A stretch of DNA of 14,064 bases from Chitinophaga pinensis (GTDB lineage: Bacteria > Planctomycetota > Phycisphaerae > Phycisphaerales > SM1A02), in assembly GCA_943329105.2 (NCBI GenBank), contig CALQCP020000030.1, positions 1-14,064 of the forward strand, in the 5' to 3' direction. The position numbers were made by a program, and so were the translations under genes. Position 1 is the stretch's first letter; each line of letters begins with the position of its first letter. This document shows, piece by piece, positions 8,401 through 13,992 of the stretch. The notes beneath the pieces were generated by a model. That model was not told where the DNA came from. It ran no database searches and was given only the letters and a program-made list of their open reading frames with translations.

Positions 8401-9393
8401 TTTGCGCTCCACTTCCACCACCATCGGCTTGTGCATGGCATCGGCAGTGGCCAGGTCGGCGTCGCGGGCTCGCTTGGAAACATCCTCGCGCTCGCGGCGG
8501 TTTCGCTCGGCGCCTTCAATGGCAGCGTTCAGTGCGGCGCGCGCGGTGGCTGCTGTTTGTAGAAACGGCAGGTACCGAGCCTTCACCTCATGACGGGCCA
8601 ATCCGTACAGGACAGCAATGGCAATCACAAAGAGCGTGAGCGCCACTCCGGCACCGGCAGCACCCGCTGGCATCGCTGCAAGCCCCAGCTGCGTCTTCAG
8701 TACCAGCCCGCCCACGAATCCGGCGCCCACCATCAATACCAGCGGAATCACCAGAATTGGTCCGCGGAACACCCCAGAAATCCGACACGCTCGCAACTGC
8801 GTCAATGAACCGGCCAGCGCATTCATGCACGCTTCAATGTTGCCAGGGCCGCCCAACGGAACAGTTGGCTCAGCGAGCGCCCGTTGTCGATACCCGCGCA
8901 CGGTCTGGTGTGCGGCTTCGGTAATTTCAGTCAGGCGCCCATTCCATCCACCAAGTTCAGTCATGCGCGCGGCATGCGCCTTGCGGATCTCAGGAATCGC
9001 CGCCTCAAACACGCTCTCAGCCATCCAGACTCGCTCGTCGTAGGCGCCGCGGGTTTCGTCTTCCTTGTCTTCTGCTTGTCGAACGGCCTGCGCGCGCAGG
9101 GTCTTCTCGTCGGCGCGCACCTGGGTCACGGCCGCTTCGGCGGCGACCTCAATTTCATTGATCCGGCGCGTAAAGCTGGTGGCAACTTCGCGCAGTTGTT
9201 CAGCAAACGACTCTTCCAATGAATCGAGCGCTGATCGATGCATCCGCTCGTTCAAGGACTTTCCGCGTGCGCCGCGTGCCGCCGCAGTGCGTTCGGACTC
9301 AGCACGCTCACTGCTTGCCGACCAGACCAAATCAACCAATGCACGTTCCCGGTCGAGAGGTGTAGAGGGGTGGTCAGGCATCGGAGGCGTCAC
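5473..9393 (-). CDS. Membrane-anchored FtsK/SpoIIIE ATPase, EccC/EssC-like (candidate type VII secretion-like motor)
   Basis: A 1306-aa ATPase. Residues 45-170 are strongly charged, Ala/Glu/Arg-rich probable coiled coil. Two TM segments follow (about 211-231 and 245-266), then a second coiled coil (about 268-425). Residues 440-700 resemble a degenerate ATPase-fold region: LVSIPAGKARFVFMDPVG and YRFLVMADFP but no Walker A. The FtsK core (740-1000) has Walker A GKTGSGKS (775-782), Walker B LLVIDEF (D883, E884) and FtsK-type QMGVRIALQCTETDSQLILS (937-956). A last domain (1050-1300) has a ruined P-loop GQRDESAA (1081-1088) and LLVNGVH where Walker B would be. One intact and several decayed domains after an N-terminal membrane anchor recall EccC/EssC of type VII secretion, and the WXG100-like neighbour supports that. 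DNA translocation is an alternative. GTG 9393 has no SD; an in-frame ATG at 9381 is possible. Confidence 0.88.
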   Translation of the reverse strand: MTPPMPDHPSTPLDRERALVDLVWSASSERAESERTAAARGARGKSLNERMHRSALDSLEESFAEQLREVATSFTRRINEIEVAAEAAVTQVRADEKTLRAQAVRQAEDKEDETRGAYDERVWMAESVFEAAIPEIRKAHAARMTELGGWNGRLTEITEAAHQTVRGYRQRALAEPTVPLGGPGNIEACMNALAGSLTQLRACRISGVFRGPILVIPLVLMVGAGFVGGLVLKTQLGLAAMPAGAAGAGVALTLFVIAIAVLYGLARHEVKARYLPFLQTAATARAALNAAIEGAERNRREREDVSKRARDADLATADAMHKPMVVEVERKLKEVLAHIDQKVPHYHAKALKQRAIAIEETERLRDRLITEVNERRTVALAEEQHRWEAVAREAAELEFAETAAAHAAWRTAQQTITSGFDELQLADRECTRPWLETGWDSWQPPLRPLAVIRVGEVALNLTDVPGALPLGAELAWSGVDTTSLWRVPAFLGAPERMSLLIDAPPERRADGLRILQNAVARLLVSIPAGKARFVFMDPVGLGQSFAGFMHLADEMELLVTDRIWTDVRHIEQRLSDLTEHMETVIQKYLRNEYPSIEAYNEQAGEIAEPYRFLVMADFPVNVSDQSAKRFASILQSGARCGVHVLMLRDLRAALPPGLDIADLRRGAITVRWLAAEGSIPERWTLDEGRLAELPFTPDAPPDDAMLLRLTRAVGRAAKDSNRVEVPFSSVTPKPEERWTLSTAKNFRVPLGRSGANRLQYMTLGEGTSQHALVAGKTGSGKSSLLNALIVNTALWYSPDEVEFWLVDFKKGVEFKAYAASALPHARAVAVESDREFGLSVLQGLDDELRRRGELYRSANVQNLTDWRALKRPERMPRCLLVIDEFQELFIEDDKVAQDSSLLLDRLVRQGRAFGMHVVLGSQTLGGAYSIARSTMGQMGVRIALQCTETDSQLILSDDNTAARLLTRPGEAIYNDAGGLLEGNSPFQVVWIGDEERDAQLRLVTATDGTHASAPRPKPIVFEGNQPADPWANGPLLAALAAGAPGRESFAPKVWFGDAVSIKDPTHTALVRRSGSNIAVVGQRDESAAALMAMAMISIAAQTPAAGTRIVVLDGTTPDDRLHGMLAGVRAALPHDVQIPSFRDVGDAIVALGEELARRNADGGSDAPGMFLLVNGVHRFRSLRRTEDDYSFSSGGDAAPTPDKVLALLLKEGPLVGIHCILWADTLANLQRTVDRNSLRELENKVLFQMGVTDSSTLIDGPAASRLGFHRALLANEESGLLEKFRPYALPDAALLEHVAKALRERA

Positions 9394-9429
9394 ACGGTGA
9401 TGATATGCATTGGCAGGCGGCGGTGGTCA

Positions 9430-9657
9430 CTACGCCGACTGATCGTCGCCGCATTCGCGACGCACTCGCTCAAGGACTTCGTTGATGGAGTCCATGGCAT
9501 TGAGTACCGAACGAAGCGTTGTTTCCAGTGGTTCGATCTGCTTCCGCCACAGTGCTTGCGAGACGGGGTCATCCCACGTCTCTTGCGACCGTTGCCACGC
9601 CACCAACAATTGTCGGTGCGCGTCCTTCAGTTTGGCTCGTGATCCGGAAACGCTCAC
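9430..9657 (-). CDS. Small helical Trp-rich protein, possible second WXG100-like partner
   Basis: A 75-aa protein I do not recognise as a named family. It has a helix (about 8-27), a break with ETWDD (26-30), and a longer helix (33-68) through LWRKQIEPLETTLRSVLNAM, ending in a charged Cys-containing tail. A Trp-Asp turn between two helices in a protein below 100 aa resembles the WXG100 helical hairpin, so it may be a second substrate, partner or chaperone of the ATPase next door; this is inference from shape and location only. No signal peptide or TM. It is certainly expressed as a gene by local signals: the GTG start at 9657 overlaps the preceding TGA (GTGA, 9654-9657), GGAGGT lies 6 nt upstream, and it ends with tandem stops TAG TGA, 36 nt before the ATPase gene. 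Confidence 0.75.
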   Translation of the reverse strand: MSVSGSRAKLKDAHRQLLVAWQRSQETWDDPVSQALWRKQIEPLETTLRSVLNAMDSINEVLERVRRECGDDQSA

Positions 9658-10367
9658 TGGGTGACCTCCGGGGGCGTTTGCTCGCCGGACTCGAACGACG
9701 CACTTGTGCCGGTGGTGCTGTCAGTGGTGGTGATGTCATCTTTCGTGCTGTCAGCGTGCACGCTGCCGTCGGTCGCGCTATCAGCGGCTGCACTTTCATC
9801 AGCCGCGCCCGTTTCGTCCACATCTCCGCCGCGGCTCATGTTGCTTGAAGCCCCCAAGATTTCCAGCAATCGGTCGGACTCCTCACCGCCGCGCAGGTAG
9901 GCCTCCAGGTGCTCAGTCATCCGCTTGAGCATGGCACTCATGCGTGGCACATCGCGGTCAAGCACGGTGTGCATGCCACTCAGTGCGCCCTTAAAGATCA
10001 CCGATTGACGCGGCAGTTCGGTGGACCAACGCTTGGTGTTGCGCAGTTTGGTTTCGGCGTACTCCAGGCGCTTCATGGCGCGATCAAGCGCCTTCTTCTC
10101 ATCGACCACGCTGGGGCGCGCGTCAGCTGTCGCCTTGATTTCCTGCTTGCGAAACAGGGCGCTCTTGCACATCACCACTTCGTCCTGCACCTTGCGCATG
10201 CGCTTGCGCCAGAAGTCGGGCTGCTCCGATTCCACCCATGCCAGCGTGCGTTCGATCTCACCTTCCGCCTCTTCAAGCGCCAGTCCGAAGGTTTCCGACG
10301 CAACCAGTAGCGAAGCACGAAAGCGCTCGATGGTTTCCACGTCCGCAACCTTGATCTGTTCGCCCAT
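9654..10367 (-). CDS. Helical protein with acidic Ser/Thr-rich repeat tail, in the WXG100/FtsK cluster
   Basis: A 237-aa protein without signal peptide or TM segments. Residues 1-170 are almost entirely helical and charged: a helix around VETIERFRASLLVASETFGL (10-29), LAWVESEQPDFWRKRMRKV (42-60) with two Trp residues, a Lys/Glu coiled-coil stretch (89-113) followed by RWSTELP, and a final helix (128-160). Residues 172-237 are a disordered acidic tail with a ten-residue repeat (separate entry). Proteins of this build sit beside WXG100-like and FtsK genes in Planctomycetes, but I know no assigned function. It may be an effector, a helical adaptor/chaperone or a structural partner of the coiled-coil ATPase. 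ATG 10367 is supported by AAGGA 7 nt upstream; the gene starts 23 nt after the WXG100-like gene and overlaps the next one by 4 nt. Confidence 0.82.
   Translation of the reverse strand: MGEQIKVADVETIERFRASLLVASETFGLALEEAEGEIERTLAWVESEQPDFWRKRMRKVQDEVVMCKSALFRKQEIKATADARPSVVDEKKALDRAMKRLEYAETKLRNTKRWSTELPRQSVIFKGALSGMHTVLDRDVPRMSAMLKRMTEHLEAYLRGGEESDRLLEILGASSNMSRGGDVDETGAADESAAADSATDGSVHADSTKDDITTTDSTTGTSASFESGEQTPPEVTQ
9664..9669 (-). promoter_or_regulatory. Shine-Dalgarno GGAGGT deciding the GTG start at 9657
   Basis: A perfect minus-strand GGAGGT, 6 nt before the GTG at 9657 and inside the 3' end of the upstream gene. It supports a real small gene and translational coupling. Confidence 0.75.
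9696..9785 (-). repeat. Three imperfect 30-bp tandem repeats encoding a decapeptide (ADSxxDxxxx)
   Basis: Within the 237-aa protein, residues 195-224 fall into three units: ADSATDGSVH, ADSTKDDITT and TDSTTGTSAS. At DNA level the 10-mer GTGCTGTCAG (plus strand) recurs exactly at 9715 and 9745, with a diverged copy at 9775, giving a 30-bp period. The frame is preserved, so copy number could vary without breaking the gene. Confidence 0.65.
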
Positions 10368-10374
10368 TCAGTGA

Positions 10375-10379
10375 TCCTT
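10375..10379 (-). promoter_or_regulatory. Shine-Dalgarno of the 237-aa helical protein
   Basis: Minus-strand AAGGA (within GAAGGAT), 7 nt before ATG 10367, in the 23-nt gap after the WXG100-like gene. Confidence 0.65.
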
Positions 10380-10390
10380 CGCGCTGCGAT

Positions 10391-10663
10391 TCAGCGTTGG
10401 TTGAGATACGACTCTGCAGCATCTGCTTTGCGCAGGAGGTACGGAACATGCTGCTCAGCCGCCTTGGTGAATTTCTGCAAGACGCGCACGGTGGAGTCAA
10501 ACTCCTCGGAGAACTTCGCTTGCTCTTGGTCGCGCCACGTCTGCGACAGCGTTGCCATGCGGGCATTGAGTGCACTGGTCTGCTGCTGCAGTTCCAGCGC
10601 GAATTTCTTCAGGTCTTGCGCAAAGCGCCTGAGTTCTGCGGGATCAACGACTGCCTTTGCCAT
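10391..10663 (-). CDS. WXG100-like small helical protein (ESAT-6 superfamily type)
   Basis: A 90-aa protein with the size and hairpin layout of WXG100 proteins. The first helix (8-38) includes VDPAELRRFAQDLKKFALEL, the turn reads QTWRDQE with W43-R44-D45 where the classic motif is W-x-G, and the second helix (47-88) includes FSEEFDSTVRVLQKFTKA and HVPYLLRKADAAESYL. No signal peptide or TM. In monoderms such proteins are substrates of type VII secretion recognised by EccC/EssC. Here the C-terminal YxxxD/E export signal is absent (Y75 is followed by LLRK, Y86 by LNQR), so export is unproven. ATG 10663 follows AAAGGA by 9 nt and lies 24 nt after the OPT stop. It heads the group that ends in the FtsK-like ATPase, which is the main support for a functional pairing. 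Confidence 0.85.
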   Translation of the reverse strand: MAKAVVDPAELRRFAQDLKKFALELQQQTSALNARMATLSQTWRDQEQAKFSEEFDSTVRVLQKFTKAAEQHVPYLLRKADAAESYLNQR

Positions 10664-10672
10664 GGTTCAGGG

Positions 10673-10678
10673 TCCTTT
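10673..10678 (-). promoter_or_regulatory. Shine-Dalgarno of the WXG100-like gene
   Basis: Minus-strand AAAGGA, 9 nt before ATG 10663, in the 24-nt gap after the OPT transporter gene. The gap is too short to hold a full promoter, so any separate promoter would lie in the 3' end of the OPT gene. Confidence 0.65.
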
Positions 10679-10687
10679 CGTATGCAA

Positions 10688-12919
10688 TCAATGATTCGCG
10701 GCGGTCGGTACGGTGGTTGCCGCGGTTGGCGATGTTGGGACAACTTCCACTTGCGCGGCAGGTGTTTCCGAGGGGTAGGGCAAGAATGCGGCGATCAGCC
10801 CGTCCCCGATACCCATGATGGCCCATCCGGCAATGAGCCCGGCACAGACCGCTTCCTTGGAATCCACCCACAGTCGCCAGCCGAATTCGCCGACGCGCTT
10901 GATGTAACGGTGTTCCATGGTGGCAAAGAATGCTGCACCCAGCCACATCATGATGGTGGATTCTGGTGGCAGCACCACACCAAGACCGATCGCCACCGCA
11001 GAGATCGGGAACTTGCCGCGTGAAATCAGGCGTGCGGATTCCAGAATGATGGCGATGGTGGCTCCAGCAAGCATGGCCCATGCCGCGCTCACTGGGAGTA
11101 CGCCCCAAAGCTTCTGGATGCCGTCAACCGTTTGTACGAGCGAAGCTCCCGCAGGGGAGCTGCCCATGCCTTCAATCACCTTGGAGATAGCGGCCCATTG
11201 CAAAGCTCCGGGTACCGCCCATGTCTCCGAGACGTGCTGCTCAATGGAAACATCCGCGGTGCGGTTCCATAGAAACAGCACATAGAAGAGCGGGGTGGAT
11301 GCCAATGCACCCGCAACAATTCCAATGCAATGCCCCCAGGCCTGCTGCCGTGGCTTAGCGCCAAGCATGTAACCCGGTTTGATATCCATCAGCAGGTTCG
11401 AAGCATTGGATGCCACTTCGGTGGTCACGCCGGCAGTCATCAAGTTGGTGCCCGGATTTGTTGGCTGGATCGCACCGAAAGTGAACTGAGTGATCTTGGA
11501 CAGCGAGGCAGTCGGCGTGGTTGAAGTGAGCGCCGTGGCGTTTGCCGCAATGAGTGTCAAGAGCACGATCATCGGAATAGACAGCGCGCCGATCCAGATA
11601 CTCACGCCGAACCATTCATGGTTCAGCCAAATGATCAGCGCACTAAAGATGGGCACGCCCACAAAGCTGACCCACAGCGGCAGTTCAATGTGTCGAACAC
11701 AGTCTTCGTTCACTTCGCGGCGCTTGAACATTCCGCTGAACGCGGAAAGCAGCACCTTGGGCTTTGCAAAGAGGCCCAGCATGGATGCGGTCAGCATCAT
11801 GGAAACACCCCACCACAGGCACCACGTATTGGTCAGGTGCGCGCGTCCAAAGATGGCATCGGCCATCTCATAGGTGCCATCGGCTTGTGCGATCTTCTTA
11901 AAGTTCTTTGGCAAGATCTCGCCATTCATAATCATCAGCGGCGCCAGCACCAAGTAGTTGGTGACCATGCCGATCACCAAACTGTTGGCGACGCGCATGC
12001 CCATCAGGCCGCCGGCGCCCACCATGGACAGGTCAAACATCACCGTCATTCCCAGCTTGTCGAGCTGAATTCCGGAAATGTTTGGCACCCAGCTGATCAC
12101 TTTCCCGGCAGCGTCCTTGGCTGGGGTGTAGAGCCACTCATCGAGGCGCTCTGGGAATTTCTTGAGCGTGTCGGTTGCCTTGGAGGTTCCAAGGAGGGAA
12201 ATCTGCAGCACTGCCATATAGCCCGTTGCCACCACTAACTGCAGCGCTGCGCCAATACCGGCAGCCCACGCCAATGCCTTTGCTTTAAACAGCCCAGTGT
12301 CCACGCCAGCGCCGTCGGTCGGTGCATCAGACTCAATGGGTAACCCAGCAGCATCCAAATTCTTAGTGCCGCCGGCGGGCGCATGCGGATACAGCGAATC
12401 CAGTACCACCGCGCACGCGCGCCCCTCCGGGAACGGTTGTTGTTCGTCATTGATAAAGCGGCGCTTCATTGGGAATGCCACCAGCACACCCAAGATGCTG
12501 GCCACCACGTTCCAAATCAGCATCTGGTGCCACGCCATCACGGTGTTCGTCACAAACATGTACGCCATCAGTGCACTGATCAGCGGACCAGTCATGTAGC
12601 CCGCGGCGGTAGCGATCGACTGCACGGCGTTGTTCTCAAGGATGGACATGTCCTTGGACAACTGCAGCCGTGCCATGGCGCGGAAGATCACAAAGGACAG
12701 GATCACACTGGTGACGCCCACCCCAAGCGACCACCCGGTCTTGGCGCCGATATACAGGTTGGTGGCACTGAGAACGCCGCCGAGCAAGAATCCGGTGACT
12801 GCCGCGCGGAAGGTCAACTGCGGCATATTGCCACGAAACACGGTCTCAAGCCACCAGCGATCCTTCTGAGATCTGGTCCAGGTGCGGGTTTGTTCGTCGG
12901 TGAGATGTGGGAGTGCCAT
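10688..12919 (-). CDS. OPT family oligopeptide/metal-siderophore transporter
   Basis: A 743-aa polytopic inner-membrane protein of the oligopeptide transporter (OPT) family, proton-coupled importers of small peptides or metal chelates. Family hallmarks are the N-terminal FRAAVTGFLLGGVLSATNLY and IGAKTGWSLGVGVTSVILSF, then SILENNAVQSIATAAGYMTG, and in the second half PTNPGTNLMTAGVTTEV, SNLLMDIKPGYMLGAKPRQQ and VVLPPESTIMMWLGAAF. I count about 14-16 hydrophobic segments. It ends in a Pro/Thr/Ala-rich cytosolic tail. Substrate cannot be assigned. The frame stays open upstream to 13441, but that part is low-quality sequence overlapping the divergent membrane gene. ATG 12919, which starts MALPHLTDEQTRTW, is chosen; its SD is weak. 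It is 24 nt upstream of the WXG100-like gene, so read-through is possible. Confidence 0.92.
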   Translation of the reverse strand: MALPHLTDEQTRTWTRSQKDRWWLETVFRGNMPQLTFRAAVTGFLLGGVLSATNLYIGAKTGWSLGVGVTSVILSFVIFRAMARLQLSKDMSILENNAVQSIATAAGYMTGPLISALMAYMFVTNTVMAWHQMLIWNVVASILGVLVAFPMKRRFINDEQQPFPEGRACAVVLDSLYPHAPAGGTKNLDAAGLPIESDAPTDGAGVDTGLFKAKALAWAAGIGAALQLVVATGYMAVLQISLLGTSKATDTLKKFPERLDEWLYTPAKDAAGKVISWVPNISGIQLDKLGMTVMFDLSMVGAGGLMGMRVANSLVIGMVTNYLVLAPLMIMNGEILPKNFKKIAQADGTYEMADAIFGRAHLTNTWCLWWGVSMMLTASMLGLFAKPKVLLSAFSGMFKRREVNEDCVRHIELPLWVSFVGVPIFSALIIWLNHEWFGVSIWIGALSIPMIVLLTLIAANATALTSTTPTASLSKITQFTFGAIQPTNPGTNLMTAGVTTEVASNASNLLMDIKPGYMLGAKPRQQAWGHCIGIVAGALASTPLFYVLFLWNRTADVSIEQHVSETWAVPGALQWAAISKVIEGMGSSPAGASLVQTVDGIQKLWGVLPVSAAWAMLAGATIAIILESARLISRGKFPISAVAIGLGVVLPPESTIMMWLGAAFFATMEHRYIKRVGEFGWRLWVDSKEAVCAGLIAGWAIMGIGDGLIAAFLPYPSETPAAQVEVVPTSPTAATTVPTAANH

Positions 12920-12987
12920 AGGTGATTCTCTGCGCACGTTCGGCGCAAGTGCGGAGCGTAGCGCGATGGCGCGGGTACCCTGCGGCA
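12920..12987. promoter_or_regulatory. Short divergent intergenic region
   Basis: These 68 bp separate the starts of the OPT gene (minus) and the membrane-protein gene (plus), so both promoters should be here or slightly inside the genes. I see only a short inverted repeat, TGCGC (12931-12935) and GCGCA (12943-12947), and no convincing -35/-10 pair or SD for either gene. Confidence 0.35.
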
Positions 12988-13992
12988 ATGAGCCAATTGC
13001 CTGCTGCCAATCGGATGCAGACTGGCGGGTCGTCTGGCCCGGAAGCCAACGGTGCGTTTGTCGGACCAGTGATCCTGACTGCGTTGGCGGCGTGGCGCGC
13101 CCGGATGGGAGTGCTAACGGCTGCGGTGGTGGTATTGGCTCTTGCCAACGCGCCGACGCAATTGGCGCAGTGGGATGCCTCCCAACGGATGGAGCAGGCC
13201 TCGGCTCGGTCCGAGGCACGCGGAGATCGGTCGCCGGATCCAGAGGAGGCTGTACGGGATCTGGAGGCCATCGGCCCCGCCTGCTGCAATCTCTGCGGAG
13301 CCACGCTGCTTGGGTTCTTTCTGGTACTTCCCTTGACGGCTGGCGCCACCGTGTTGGGTGCGCGGACAGTTCGGGGCAACGCCCGCTTTGCGGACATGAC
13401 CTGCGGATTTCGGCGTTACGTTCCCACACTTGGCGCTGCACTGGTGACGCTCTTGATCGGTGGCGGTGCGGCCATGGCAGTGGGGCTGATCAACTCCATG
13501 GCGCTGATCGGATCCGCATCGCGCGCGATCTCTGGCATCGTGACACCTGGGGTGCTGCTTGTGATCGGTGCGCTCATCATGAGTATCACCCTGTGGCTGA
13601 CGGCACGGCTGTGGTTCGCCATTGTGCGGGTTGCGGATCCGGAGCGTCCACGCATTGGTGGCATGGCGTCGGTGACGCTCAGTTGGCAATGGACCGATGG
13701 CACCGTGCAGATGGGAATGGTTGGCGTGGTTCTGGTGGCCATGGCTGTCGCAATCGCCGCGCTCCTTCCTGGCTGGCTGGCGTGGTCAACGGCCACGAGC
13801 GGAATGGGGAGTGCCAAGTCTTACGGGATTGCAATTGCGGTCGTCCTGATGAGTATCGGCGGCTGGTTTGCCGGAACATTTGCGCTCGCATTGTTTGGCG
13901 CCGCCTACGAACGCGTTGCCAAAATTCGAGAGCCGATTGCGCCGCCCGTTCATGAGTCGATCACGCAGCAAAGTGGAGGAATGGTCGGATGA
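12988..13992 (+). CDS. Multi-pass membrane protein of unknown function
   Basis: A 334-aa Ala/Gly/Val-rich protein that I do not recognise. It has a short polar N-terminus, a TM at about residues 33-51, then an acidic/polar loop (55-90), and further hydrophobic segments around 96-120, 145-168, 180-210, 240-265 and 280-305, giving about six TM helices, with a polar C-terminus. The second TM begins ACCNLCGATLLGFF; the CCxxC is unusual but in a membrane setting need not bind metal. Charged loops such as RVADPERPRIGGMAS lie between helices. The overall look resembles DUF975-like or glycerophosphodiesterase-membrane-domain-like integral proteins, but I cannot assign it. The ATG at 12988 (MSQLPAANRMQ) is chosen over earlier in-frame non-ATG codons that overlap the promoter gap. 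Its last four bases (ATGA) contain the next start. Confidence 0.8.
   Translation: MSQLPAANRMQTGGSSGPEANGAFVGPVILTALAAWRARMGVLTAAVVVLALANAPTQLAQWDASQRMEQASARSEARGDRSPDPEEAVRDLEAIGPACCNLCGATLLGFFLVLPLTAGATVLGARTVRGNARFADMTCGFRRYVPTLGAALVTLLIGGGAAMAVGLINSMALIGSASRAISGIVTPGVLLVIGALIMSITLWLTARLWFAIVRVADPERPRIGGMASVTLSWQWTDGTVQMGMVGVVLVAMAVAIAALLPGWLAWSTATSGMGSAKSYGIAIAVVLMSIGGWFAGTFALALFGAAYERVAKIREPIAPPVHESITQQSGGMVG
13975..13980 (+). promoter_or_regulatory. Shine-Dalgarno of the right-edge gene
   Basis: GGAGGA, 8 nt before the ATG at 13989 and within the end of the membrane-protein gene. It supports a new gene start at the ATGA overlap. Confidence 0.65.

Noticed and set aside
12920..13441. N-terminal extension of the OPT transporter frame
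   Set aside because: The extension is Arg/Pro/Ser-rich, overlaps the divergent membrane-protein gene, and OPT homology starts just after ATG 12919.
12882..13955. Alternative plus-strand frame of 357 codons over the membrane-protein gene
   Set aside because: Rich in Cys, Trp, Arg and His with no hydrophobic periodicity. The 12988-13992 frame gives coherent TM segments and a coupled stop/start.
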